Below are positions 23,563 to 31,857 of a DNA stretch of 43,693 nt, in pieces. How positions within the stretch are numbered: position 1 is the first letter of the stretch; each line of letters begins with the position of its first letter. Source of the stretch: an uncultured Prevotella sp. (GTDB taxonomy: Bacteria; Bacteroidota; Bacteroidia; Bacteroidales; Bacteroidaceae). Position numbers and translations under genes: made by a program. The stretch lies in assembly GCA_900772835.1 (NCBI GenBank), contig CAAGSA010000001.1:1-43693 (forward strand), written 5' to 3'. Under the pieces are notes generated by a model. That model made no database searches and was not told the DNA's origin. It saw only the letters and a program-made list of their open reading frames with translations.

Positions 23563-25158
23563 CTACTCTTTTGAAATCTTCTGGTATATCGACGGCTTCA
23601 TTCCCGTCACCTTCGTGAACACGGTTATGAAGTTTGCCTGCGACTTGTAGCCCACGCTTTCGGATATGGCTTTGATGGTGAATCCGCCGTAATGTTCGCT
23701 GTCGGCAAGCCGCCGCATGGCTTCCTTTATGCGGTATTCGTTCAGGAACGTGCGGAAGTTCTTTCCGTATCCTTCGTTTATCGCTTCCGACACGTAGCGC
23801 GAGTTCGACCCCACGAGTGCTGCAAGCCGGTCGATACTGAAGTCGCTGTTGCAGAACTCTTCGGCATCCGCCATTACCCGCAGTACGGCTTCGAGCAGCG
23901 AGGCGCGCTGTTCGGCGGTGAGCAGTTTCGGTGTTTCCGGTCCGGTCTCGCTTTGGTTTTCGAGCTGCTGCCGGTTGCGGTTGTAGAGTTCGCGGTATGC
24001 CGTATACAGTTGCCGCTTCTGTTTGTAGAGCACGATGAGCATTGCCACAAACAGCAGGAATGCCGCCACGAGTGTCAGAATCCATCCGCGCTGCATCGTT
24101 ATCAGCTTGTCGCGGTCCTGCTTCTCGCGTGTCAGCGACTGTATCGCCTTTTCGCTCTTGGTGGCTTCATACATGAACATCGTGTTCTTCATGGCGTTGA
24201 ACTCGCCGTTGTTGTACAGCGAGTCCGACAGGTCCACGTGTTTCATCTTGCATACGGCAGCCTCCCGTCTGTCCCCCTTCATCGCGTATGCTTCCGACAG
24301 GCTGCGCATGGTTTCTTCCAGCAGGTCCGGCTTGTGCCTCCGCCGTGCTGTCAGCTCGTTTTTCCTGAGATAGAAGATGGCGGAGTCGGGCCGGTTGGTT
24401 TCGAGATATATCTGTGCGAGACACGCGCATGCGCTCTCGCCCATAGCGTCGCTCTGTGCGGTTTTCCCGGCACAGGCCAGCGCCCGGTGGTAATACAGTA
24501 TCGCCTGCCGCGTATGCCCGGCACAGTTTTCCACGAGTCCGCTGCACATCAGCAGGTTGAACTCGTATTCCGTGGTGTGTTCGCGGTTCTGCCGCAGCGC
24601 CTTCAGGTATTTTCTGCCTTCCGCCACCTTGCCCATGAAGCACGACGCGCCCACGAGATTGTTCAGCACCTTGTTCTTTATCTTCCTTCCCTCCGGTTTG
24701 TCGGCAAGCCGGAGCGCATGCTTGTAGTAGCGTATGCTCATGCCGTAGTCGCCGTGCGTGCTGTACAGGTTTCCTATCCCGATGTATATCCGTGCGGCAA
24801 TGAGGTCGAAGGCGTTCAGCTCGCTTATTCTCAGTCCTTCGAGATAGTGGTTCATGGCTGCCGCATACTGTCTTGCGCGGTAGTAAACGTTGCCCGACGC
24901 GCAGAAAGCCTCGGCGCACTGCTGCTTCTCGGCGTGCCCCATGTCGTCGGAGTAGCCCATGGCAACGGCGTTGAAGCATTCGAGTGCGCCCGCGTTGTTG
25001 TTTGCCTTTTCAAAAGCCGTGCCCTTTGCGAGCAGTTCGCGCATGTCCGTTTCCGTCAGGGGCCTGTGCCGTTTTCCCCTGCCGGAACTCCCTTCAGCCG
25101 TGGCAGTGCCGCAGCAGACAAGCAGTGCGAACAGTATTGTATATATGATGCTCTTCAA
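23563..25158 (-). CDS. Membrane-spanning TPR / AraC-type transcriptional regulator
   Basis: This 531-residue predicted one-component regulator has a periplasmic sensor. It starts with a signal-like hydrophobic segment (IIYTILFALLVCCGTATA). Residues 30-340 are helical repeats of TPR type (for example AEAFCASGNVYYRARQYAAAMNHY, ARIYIGIGNLYSTHGDYGMSI in parts). A single transmembrane helix follows (about 355-376, WILTLVAAFLLFVAMLIVLY), then a charged coiled segment. The C-terminus (about 425-531) is an AraC-family double helix-turn-helix with the signature IKAISESVGYKSQANFITVFTKVTG split by a few residues. The topology puts the TPR part outside and the DNA-binding part in the cytoplasm. It lies between a secreted-protein gene and a divergent metal efflux operon; either could be its target. 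Confidence 0.88.
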   Translation of the reverse strand: MKSIIYTILFALLVCCGTATAEGSSGRGKRHRPLTETDMRELLAKGTAFEKANNNAGALECFNAVAMGYSDDMGHAEKQQCAEAFCASGNVYYRARQYAAAMNHYLEGLRISELNAFDLIAARIYIGIGNLYSTHGDYGMSIRYYKHALRLADKPEGRKIKNKVLNNLVGASCFMGKVAEGRKYLKALRQNREHTTEYEFNLLMCSGLVENCAGHTRQAILYYHRALACAGKTAQSDAMGESACACLAQIYLETNRPDSAIFYLRKNELTARRRHKPDLLEETMRSLSEAYAMKGDRREAAVCKMKHVDLSDSLYNNGEFNAMKNTMFMYEATKSEKAIQSLTREKQDRDKLITMQRGWILTLVAAFLLFVAMLIVLYKQKRQLYTAYRELYNRNRQQLENQSETGPETPKLLTAEQRASLLEAVLRVMADAEEFCNSDFSIDRLAALVGSNSRYVSEAINEGYGKNFRTFLNEYRIKEAMRRLADSEHYGGFTIKAISESVGYKSQANFITVFTKVTGMKPSIYQKISKE

Positions 25159-25233
25159 TAGTTATGCGATGTTTGGTGTGTGGATAAATGCAGGAGACCA
25201 ATGCCTGGCCCCCGTGCGCAGTATTATGCGCCG

Positions 25234-25265
25234 CAAAGCTAAGAATAATATTTGAACCACACAAG
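25234..25265 (-). promoter_or_regulatory. Promoter of the TPR/AraC regulator gene
   Basis: On the minus strand CTTG (25265-25262), 20 bases, TAGCTTTG (25241-25234), a good Bacteroidetes consensus. The leader would be about 70 bases. Confidence 0.7.
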
Positions 25266-25350
25266 AAAAATCGGGATTAAGAATGAAGCGTACTGTTTTG
25301 CGGCGCTGTGCAGCTTGGCAGCCTACCCCAAAATGAAGGGTCAGCCGGGG

Positions 25351-25455
25351 GCTTGGAAATCTATGTTGCGTGGCTTGGAACCTACGTTGCGTGGCTTGGA
25401 ATGTATATTCCGCGCCTTGGAATGTATGTTCCAAGACACGCAATGTAGATTCTCC
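25351..25455. repeat. Imperfect tandem and inverted repeat cluster (about 21-22 bp units)
   Basis: Four units begin with (G)CTTGGAA: 25351-25372, 25373-25393, 25394-25415 and 25416-25435. The last is a palindrome, CTTGGAA-N6-TTCCAAG. The following bases (25436-25455, ACACGCAATGTAGATTCTCC) are the inverted complement of the first unit with a few changes, so the whole block can fold into a long hairpin. It lies upstream of both divergent genes. Confidence 0.75.
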
Positions 25456-25560
25456 GTGCATCCGCACGGTTTGCCGGTGGCAGCGGAGGGGATTAGAAAA
25501 CTCTAATGTGGGATGAAGGCATTCTAATTGGAAATCTACAGCCGCACGGCAGATAAGCGG

Positions 25561-25568
25561 TAATTTTG
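25561..25568 (+). promoter_or_regulatory. -7 box of the metal efflux operon
   Basis: TAATTTTG matches TAnnTTTG and ends 5 bases before the start codon at 25574, so the transcript would have almost no leader. No TTTG is found at the expected upstream spacing. This makes the element weaker than the similar one at 31165. Confidence 0.45.
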
Positions 25569-25573
25569 CAGGC

Positions 25574-26848
25574 ATGGAAATAAACAGGTATATTCTTTTC
25601 GCCCTTGCCGCCATGCCGGCAGCTGCCGGCATGGCACAGAGCAGGAGCATGACAATCGACGAGGCAGACAGCATAGCCGTGCGGAACAACCTGCAGCTCA
25701 GGGCGGTGCGACTGGACGTGGATGCCGCAGAGGGGCAGCTCGCCCAGGCGCGCAAGTATGAAAACCCCGAAGTGCAGCTGATGCACAACGTGCAGAACCC
25801 CGAGAACCGCAGGTGGTTCGATACCGGACGGGAGGGACAGACCGACATACAGCTGGCGCAGCCGATAGCCATCGGCGGACAGCGCAGGAGCAGAGTGCGC
25901 CGGGCAGAGGCGGAACTCAATGCCGCGCGTGCCGGCTGCGATGCGGCGGCACTCGAAGTGAGATGCGACGTGCGCACAACGTTCATCGACCTCTACAACG
26001 CGCAGCAGAAGCTGAAGGTGTACGACAAGGAGATAGCGTCGGCAGAGAAAATCCACACAGCCTACAGCGAGCAGACGGACAAGGGTAATGTGTCCAGGAT
26101 GCAGACCTTCCGCATAGCCGCAATGCTCCAGCAGCTGCGCTCGGAGAAGGCGGAGCTGCTGCTGTCGGCAAGCGGGCATCAGGCGCGCCTGGGCCAGCTG
26201 CTCGGCATCAGCGGCACGGAGGCGATAGAGGCGCGCCTGGACGAGGGTGCCGCCATACGTGCGGTGGAGCAAAGCCTTGCCGGGATACAGCCGCTTATGA
26301 TGCAGCCGACCCCGGAGCTGCTACGCGGCATGGTGCAGGCCAACCCCGGGATAATACAGGCGAAGCATCAGGAAGAGGGCGCGCGCCATGCCGTGAGGGC
26401 AGAAAGGGCAGACGCACTGCCGCGCATCACGCTGAACGGCGAATGGGACAAGAACGGCAGCATAGGCCACAACTTCTTTGCCGTGGGCGCAACGCTGACG
26501 GTGCCGCTGTGGAACCGCAACCAGGGAAACATCCGTTCGGCAAAGGTGCAGCACGCGCAGGCAGCCATAGAACGTCAGCAGAAAGAGGACGAACTGCTCG
26601 CCACGCTGCTTGCCGCCTATCGTGCCGCCCGGCAGAACCAGAGGCTCGTGGAGGAGCAGAAGCAGCTCTCGGCCGACCTCGACAGCCTTTTTGATGCAGC
26701 CGAAGAGCAGTTCCTGAAGCGCAACATATCGGTGGTGGAGTTCGTGGACCTCTATGCCAGCTACCGCGACACGAAGTTCCAGATAGAAGACACCAAGGCA
26801 CAGCTCTTGAAGAACAGCGAGGAGCTGAGGAAATACATCACAAAATAA
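25574..26848 (+). CDS. Outer-membrane efflux protein, TolC/CzcC family
   Basis: This 424-residue protein is the outer-membrane channel of the tripartite metal efflux pump encoded by the next two genes. A signal peptide (MEINRYILFALAAMPAAAGMAQ) precedes the first helical repeat, MTIDEADSIAVRNNLQLRAVRLDV. The two-fold repeat typical of the family can be seen (ARKYENPEVQLMHNVQNPE and later RITLNGEWDKNGSIGHNFFAVGATLTVPLWNRNQGNI in pieces), with long Gln/Ala/Glu-rich coiled-coil helices (about 290-420). The CzcC assignment over general TolC rests on the neighbours. The adaptor gene starts 56 bases downstream (or 14 if the longer start is used). Confidence 0.9.
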   Translation: MEINRYILFALAAMPAAAGMAQSRSMTIDEADSIAVRNNLQLRAVRLDVDAAEGQLAQARKYENPEVQLMHNVQNPENRRWFDTGREGQTDIQLAQPIAIGGQRRSRVRRAEAELNAARAGCDAAALEVRCDVRTTFIDLYNAQQKLKVYDKEIASAEKIHTAYSEQTDKGNVSRMQTFRIAAMLQQLRSEKAELLLSASGHQARLGQLLGISGTEAIEARLDEGAAIRAVEQSLAGIQPLMMQPTPELLRGMVQANPGIIQAKHQEEGARHAVRAERADALPRITLNGEWDKNGSIGHNFFAVGATLTVPLWNRNQGNIRSAKVQHAQAAIERQQKEDELLATLLAAYRAARQNQRLVEEQKQLSADLDSLFDAAEEQFLKRNISVVEFVDLYASYRDTKFQIEDTKAQLLKNSEELRKYITK

Positions 26849-26904
26849 ATACACGGATCACGATGAATACAATTTTCAATACAGCAACGACAAGCACCGG
26901 CAGG

Positions 26905-27999
26905 ATGAAGACATACATATATATAATAATGTCGGCAGCCGCCGCCACGCTCCTTTCGGCAGCCTGCACAGGCAAGAACACACAGGCAGACGCCGAAAAA
27001 CAGCTCACCGCCGTGGAGCGCGGCAGAGTGGGAGCCACAGAAACGGTGCAGCTGAGGAGCATCGACGACGAACTGGTGCTGAACGGCGACGTGGCGTGCG
27101 ACGAGGCACTGCTGCGTAAGGTGTTCGTGCCATGCACGGGCAGAGTGGGGGGAATAGCGGTAGAAGTGGGCGACAAAGTGGAGCGCGGACAGCGGCTTGC
27201 CACCGTACACAGCGAGGGAGCCGCCGAATACCGCAAGAGCCTGAGCGACGCCGATGCCGAGATACGCATGGCACAGCGGCAGTATGACATGCAGCAGGAC
27301 ATGCACAAGTCGGGCATGGCATCCGACAAGGACCTGGAGGAGGCGCACGAACGCCTGCTCACGGCAAAGGCAGAGCAGCGGCGGCTGCGCGACGTGGCAC
27401 GCATCAACGGCTACGGCGGCAAATCCTCAGCCACACTCCTTGCCCCGATCTCGGGCCACGTGATAGCCAAGCGCATATACAACGACTCATACGTGGGCGA
27501 CGACAACAACGACGAGGCGGCATTCGAGATTGCCGACCTGCGCCGTGTGTGGGTCATAGCCGACGTATACGAGAGCGACATAGCCAAGATACGGCAGGGA
27601 GCCGAGGTCAGTGTCGCCACGATTGCCTATCCCGATGCCGTGTTCCGGGGCAGAATCGACAAGGTGTACAGCGTGCTCGACAGCCAGAGCAAGACGATGA
27701 AGGTGCGTGTGGAACTCGACAATCCCGGCGGAAAGCTGAAGCCCGGAATGTTTGCCAGCGTGGGCGTGAGCCTTACGGCAAACGGCAGGCGCATGGCGGC
27801 AGTGCCGTCGCAGGCAGTTATATTCGAGGACGGCAAGGACTACGTGGTGGTGCTCTCCAGAGGGAAATACCACCGTCGCCAGGTGAGCGTGGCGCGCGCC
27901 TCCGGCGGCTACAGCTTCATCGCCTCCGGTGTGGAGCCGGGCGAAGAGGTAGTGGTAAAGAACGCATTGTTATACTTCAACGCATCAGCCAATGAATAA
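26905..27999 (+). CDS. Efflux RND periplasmic adaptor, CzcB family
   Basis: This 364-residue membrane-fusion protein bridges the inner-membrane pump and the outer-membrane channel. I chose the ATG at 26905 because it begins a compact lipoprotein signal (MKTYIYIIMSAAAATLLSAAC, Cys21). The ATG at 26863 adds 14 residues with no clear purpose. The lipoyl/barrel-sandwich half GRVGGIAVEVGDKVERGQRLATV, a coiled-coil hairpin (IRMAQRQYDMQQDMHKSGMASDKDLEEAHERL in parts), the second lipoyl half (LLAPISGHVIAKRIY) and the beta-barrel (VWVIADVYESDIAKIRQG) are in the usual order. No C-terminal metal-binding extension is seen. It overlaps the pump gene by 8 bases. Confidence 0.92.
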   Translation: MKTYIYIIMSAAAATLLSAACTGKNTQADAEKQLTAVERGRVGATETVQLRSIDDELVLNGDVACDEALLRKVFVPCTGRVGGIAVEVGDKVERGQRLATVHSEGAAEYRKSLSDADAEIRMAQRQYDMQQDMHKSGMASDKDLEEAHERLLTAKAEQRRLRDVARINGYGGKSSATLLAPISGHVIAKRIYNDSYVGDDNNDEAAFEIADLRRVWVIADVYESDIAKIRQGAEVSVATIAYPDAVFRGRIDKVYSVLDSQSKTMKVRVELDNPGGKLKPGMFASVGVSLTANGRRMAAVPSQAVIFEDGKDYVVVLSRGKYHRRQVSVARASGGYSFIASGVEPGEEVVVKNALLYFNASANE

Positions 28000-30900
28000 G
28001 TTCATAGATTTCATCATAGCATTCTCGCTCAAGCGCCGGCACCTCATCCTCTTTCTCACTCTCCTCACCGTGGTGATAGGCATCGTGAGCTTCCGCAGCA
28101 CACCGGTGGATGCCTTCCCCGACGTGACCAACACCAAGGTGACAATCATCACGCAATGGCAGGGCCGCTCGGCAGAGGAGATAGAGAAATTCGTCACTAT
28201 CCCCATTGAGATAGCGATGAACTCAGTGCAGAAGAAGACCGACATAAGGAGCACGACACTCTTCGGCCTGTCGGTAGTGACCGTAGTGTTCGACGACCAC
28301 GTGGACGACGAGTTCGCCCGACAGCAGGTGTACAACATGATAAACGATGCCGACCTGCCGGACGGTGCCGTGCCCGAGGTGCAGCCGCTGAGCGGACCCA
28401 CGGGCGAGATATTCCGCTACACGCTGTCGAGCCGGCAGCGCAGCGTGAGAGAGCTGAAGACGCTGCAGGACTGGCTCATCGAGCGCAAGCTGCGCAGTGT
28501 GCCGGGCGTTGCCGACATCGTGAGCTTCGGCGGCGAGGTGAAGACCTTCGAGGTGAGTGTCAACCCCAATCAGCTTGCCACCTACGGCATAAGCAGTCTG
28601 GAGCTCTACCAGGCGATTGCCAACTCGAACGTGAACGTGGGAGGCGACGTGATAGAGCGCAACTCGCAGGCGTATGTGGTGAGAGGCATCGGACTGATAA
28701 ACGACATACAGGAGATTGGCAACATAGTGGTGAAGAACGTGAGCGGCACACCGATTCTCGTGCGCAATCTCGCCAAGGTGCAGGAGTCGTGCCAGCCACG
28801 CCTGGGACAGGTGGGGCGCGGCGACGAGAGCGACGTGGTCGAGGGCATAGTGGTGATGCGCAAGGGCGAGAACCCCGAGAAAGTGATTGCCGCGCTGAAG
28901 GATAAGATAGCCGAGATACAGGATGGCGACCTGCCGGAAGACGTGCGTATCAATGCCTTCTACGACCGCGAAGACCTCGTGGAGCTGAGCGTGAACACGG
29001 TGTTCCACAATGTGCTTGAAGGCATACTGCTCGTCACGCTGGTGGTGTTCCTCTTCATGCGCGACTGGCGCAGCACGGTGATAGTGGCTGCCGTCATACC
29101 GCTTGCCCTGCTCTTTGCCTTCATCTGCCTTCATCTGAACGGTATGGGAGCCAACCTGCTGTCGATGGGGGCAATCGACTTCGGCATCATCATCGACGGA
29201 GCCGTGGTGATGGTGGAGGCAATCTTCGTGGCGCTCTCGTCGCAGGCGCGCAGCATAGGCATGGAGGCGTTCAACAGGCGCAGCAAGGCTGGAATGATAC
29301 GCACCACGGCACGCGGCAAGGCAAAGTCGGTGTTCTTCTCCAAGCTGATAATAATCACGGCGCTGCTGCCTATATTCTCGTTTCAGAAGGTGGAGGGGAA
29401 GATGTTCTCGCCCCTGGCGTTCACACTGGGCTTCGCCCTGCTCGGCGCACTGGTGTTCACGCTCACACTCGTGCCCGTGCTCTCGGCTATGATGCTCCGC
29501 AGGAACATCAGCGAGAAGAAGAACCGCTTCCTGGACTTCGTCTACCGCCACTTCGACCGCTTCTTCCAGCTCTGCCACCGCAACAGCCGCAAGGCCATCG
29601 CCGTGGCGGTGGCAGTGATGGTGGCAGGCATATCGGCATTCGCCCTGCTCGGCTCGGAATTCCTGCCACAGATGAACGAGGGCAGCATCTACGCGCGTGC
29701 CACACTGCCGCAGAGCGTGTCGCTCGAAGAGAGCGTGAAGCTCGCCGACCGCTTCCGCACAGTGCTGCGCTCATTTCCCGAGGTGAGCCAGGTGATGACA
29801 CAGACGGGACGCCCCAACGACGGTACCGACGCCACAGGCTTCTACAACATCGAACTGTTCGTGAAGATGCACCCCGAAGAGGAATGGAAGACGGGGCGCA
29901 CCAGGGAACAGCTCGTGGAAGACATGGAACGGAGGCTGAGCGTATACCCGGGCATCGACTTCAATTTCTCGCAGCCCATATCCGACAACGTGGAGGAAGC
30001 CGTGTCGGGAGTGAAGGGAGCCATCGTGGCAAAGGTGTACGGCAAGGACCTGGACGAGACGGAACGCATAGCCACACAGATATACAAGGTGATGAAGCCC
30101 GTGAGGGGAATAGCTGACCTGGGCGTGATAAAGAACACCGGGCAGCCGGAGCTGCAGATAAACATCGACGAGGCGCGGCTGGCGCGCTACGGCGTCAGCA
30201 AGGACGATGTGCAGAGCATCATCGAGATGGCAATCGGCGGCAAGGCGGCATCGCAGGTGTACGAGGAGGAGCGCAAGTTCGATCTCGTGGTGCGCTACGA
30301 CAAGCCCTTCCGCGACAATGCCGAGGCGATAGGCAAGATAAAGGTGCCCACCGACGACGGGCAGATGATACCCATCAGTGAGCTTGCCACGATAAAGACC
30401 ATCACCGGGCCGCTCATCGTCTACCGCGAGAACCATGTGCGCTACTGTGCCGTGAAGTTCTCAGTGCGCGACCGCGATATGGGCAGTGCCGTTGACGAGT
30501 GCCGCGCCAAGGTGGCGGCTGCCGTGAAGCTGCCGGAGGGATGCCGGATAGAGTGGAGCGGCGACTTCGAGAACCAGAAGCGCGCCACCAACCGTCTTGC
30601 CCAGGTGGTGCCGATAAGCATACTGCTCATCTTCGGCATCCTGTATGTACTCTTCGGCAATGCGCGCGATGCGGCGCTCGTGCTGAGCAACGTGCCGTTC
30701 GCGGCAGTGGGCGGCATCGTCATACTGCTGCTCACGGGCTTCAACTTCTCCATCTCTGCCGGCATAGGCTTCATCTGCCTGTTCGGCATCTGCATACAGA
30801 ACGGCGTGATAATGATCATGGACATCAAGCATTTCATACGCCACCGCCATCCGCTCGGCGAGGCAGTGGAGATGGGCATGCACTCGCGCATACGCTCCGT

Positions 30901-31093
30901 GCTCATGACGGCGATGATGGCAACGCTCGGACTGCTGCCCGCAGCCCTCAGCCAGGGCATAGGCTCAGAGAGCCAGCGCCCGCTGGCAATCGTGATTATA
31001 GGCGGACTGACGGGGGCAACGGCATTCACGCTGTTCATATTCCCGCTCATCGTTGAGGCTGTATACAGGAGAGTGAACATAAAGAAAATATGA
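27992..31093 (+). CDS. Heavy-metal efflux RND pump, CzcA family
   Basis: This 1033-residue inner-membrane proton/cation antiporter is the pump of the complex. Twelve membrane segments with two large periplasmic loops follow the RND pattern. The proton relay in transmembrane segment 4 reads DFGIIIDGAVVMVE, with Asp396, Asp402 and Glu409 at the same spacing as Asp402, Asp408 and Glu415 of CzcA. In the known scheme, DFG-x3-DGA-x3-VE marks pumps for divalent cations (Zn, Co, Cd, Ni), whereas CusA-type copper/silver pumps differ there. The methionine cluster of CusA is not obvious. Start MNKFIDFIIAFSLKRRHLI is typical. The exact metal cannot be told from sequence. Confidence 0.94.
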   Translation: MNKFIDFIIAFSLKRRHLILFLTLLTVVIGIVSFRSTPVDAFPDVTNTKVTIITQWQGRSAEEIEKFVTIPIEIAMNSVQKKTDIRSTTLFGLSVVTVVFDDHVDDEFARQQVYNMINDADLPDGAVPEVQPLSGPTGEIFRYTLSSRQRSVRELKTLQDWLIERKLRSVPGVADIVSFGGEVKTFEVSVNPNQLATYGISSLELYQAIANSNVNVGGDVIERNSQAYVVRGIGLINDIQEIGNIVVKNVSGTPILVRNLAKVQESCQPRLGQVGRGDESDVVEGIVVMRKGENPEKVIAALKDKIAEIQDGDLPEDVRINAFYDREDLVELSVNTVFHNVLEGILLVTLVVFLFMRDWRSTVIVAAVIPLALLFAFICLHLNGMGANLLSMGAIDFGIIIDGAVVMVEAIFVALSSQARSIGMEAFNRRSKAGMIRTTARGKAKSVFFSKLIIITALLPIFSFQKVEGKMFSPLAFTLGFALLGALVFTLTLVPVLSAMMLRRNISEKKNRFLDFVYRHFDRFFQLCHRNSRKAIAVAVAVMVAGISAFALLGSEFLPQMNEGSIYARATLPQSVSLEESVKLADRFRTVLRSFPEVSQVMTQTGRPNDGTDATGFYNIELFVKMHPEEEWKTGRTREQLVEDMERRLSVYPGIDFNFSQPISDNVEEAVSGVKGAIVAKVYGKDLDETERIATQIYKVMKPVRGIADLGVIKNTGQPELQINIDEARLARYGVSKDDVQSIIEMAIGGKAASQVYEEERKFDLVVRYDKPFRDNAEAIGKIKVPTDDGQMIPISELATIKTITGPLIVYRENHVRYCAVKFSVRDRDMGSAVDECRAKVAAAVKLPEGCRIEWSGDFENQKRATNRLAQVVPISILLIFGILYVLFGNARDAALVLSNVPFAAVGGIVILLLTGFNFSISAGIGFICLFGICIQNGVIMIMDIKHFIRHRHPLGEAVEMGMHSRIRSVLMTAMMATLGLLPAALSQGIGSESQRPLAIVIIGGLTGATAFTLFIFPLIVEAVYRRVNIKKI

Positions 31094-31140
31094 TGGCGGA
31101 GAGTATAATGCACGATAGGAGGAAGTTTTGCGCCTTCCGT

Positions 31141-31172
31141 TTTGTGCCGGTTGGGGTTTTTCGCTAAATTTG
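31141..31172 (+). promoter_or_regulatory. Promoter of the two-component system, apparently leaderless
   Basis: TTTG (31141-31144), 20 bases, TAAATTTG (31165-31172) is an exact Bacteroidetes promoter. The response regulator start codon is at 31177, only 4 bases past the -7 box, so the transcript should begin at or within a base or two of the ATG. Confidence 0.8.
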
Positions 31173-31176
31173 CAGC

Positions 31177-31857
31177 ATGAAGAAGATATTGATGGCAGAG
31201 GACGAGGAGAACATCTCCGACTTCGTGGGGCGCGGGCTGAGAGGCTTCAACTACGAAGTGACCGTGGTGGACAACGGCACCGAGGCGTGGCGGCTCCTGC
31301 AGGAGGGCAACCGCTACGACCTCGTGATGCTCGACATAAGGATGCCCGGAATGTCGGGGCTGGAGGTGTGCCGCAGGATACGCGCCGCCTTCGGCTACCG
31401 TCTGCCCGTGCTCATGCTCACCGCGCTCGACACGACCGACGACGTGGTGACCGGACTGCAGAGCGGTGCCGACGAATACATAGCGAAGCCCTTCAAGTTT
31501 ATCGAGCTGCTCGCACGCATACAGGCACTGCTGCGCCGCTGCGAATATGCACGCGAGAGCGCGGAGGCAGTGTGCGGCAGCCTGAGGCTCGCCCCTGCCC
31601 ACCACAAGGCATGGCGCGACGGCAGGGAGTGGGACCTCAGCATAAAGGAATGCCGGCTGCTGCTGTATATGATGGAGCACGAGGGCGAGATACTCTCGCG
31701 CCGCCAGCTGCTGCGCGATGTGTGGGAGAAGGATTTCGACACGAACACGAATGTCGTCGACGTGTACGTGCGCTACCTGCGGCAGAAAATCGACGAAGGC
31801 TTTGAACATAAAATGATACAGACGGTCGTGGGCACCGGCTACTGCTTGAAGAAATGA
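31177..31857 (+). CDS. OmpR-family response regulator
   Basis: This 226-residue DNA-binding response regulator is probably the control partner of the upstream efflux operon. The receiver domain (1-120) has the acidic pocket Glu8-Asp9, phospho-acceptor Asp53 (VMLDIRMPGMSGLEV) and the conserved lysine in IAKPFKFIEL. The C-terminal winged helix (about 130-226) has LSIKECRLLLYMMEHEGEILSRRQLLRDVW and NVVDVYVRYLRQKID in parts. It shares its own promoter with the kinase that overlaps it by 4 bases (ATGA). The pairing with a metal pump resembles CzcR/CusR systems. Confidence 0.94.
   Translation: MKKILMAEDEENISDFVGRGLRGFNYEVTVVDNGTEAWRLLQEGNRYDLVMLDIRMPGMSGLEVCRRIRAAFGYRLPVLMLTALDTTDDVVTGLQSGADEYIAKPFKFIELLARIQALLRRCEYARESAEAVCGSLRLAPAHHKAWRDGREWDLSIKECRLLLYMMEHEGEILSRRQLLRDVWEKDFDTNTNVVDVYVRYLRQKIDEGFEHKMIQTVVGTGYCLKK

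Larger units (their letters stand above)
25266..25573. other. Divergent intergenic region between the regulator and the efflux operon
   Basis: No gene is visible. The region holds the repeat cluster at 25351-25455 and the -7 box of the efflux operon at 25561-25568. Between them, TCTAATG/TCTAATT (25502 and 25533 area) and neighbouring AT-rich bases show nothing that I can assign. Confidence 0.5.

Noticed and set aside
23692..25161. 489-residue plus-strand frame
   Set aside because: Antisense to the TPR/AraC regulator, which has clear domains, a promoter and a signal-like N-terminus.
25351..25455. A second CRISPR array
   Set aside because: The units are only 21-22 bases, adjoin without spacers, differ from each other and include inverted copies.
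28223..29578. 451-residue minus-strand frame
   Set aside because: Antisense to the CzcA pump; His/Glu/Arg-rich composition is a shadow effect.
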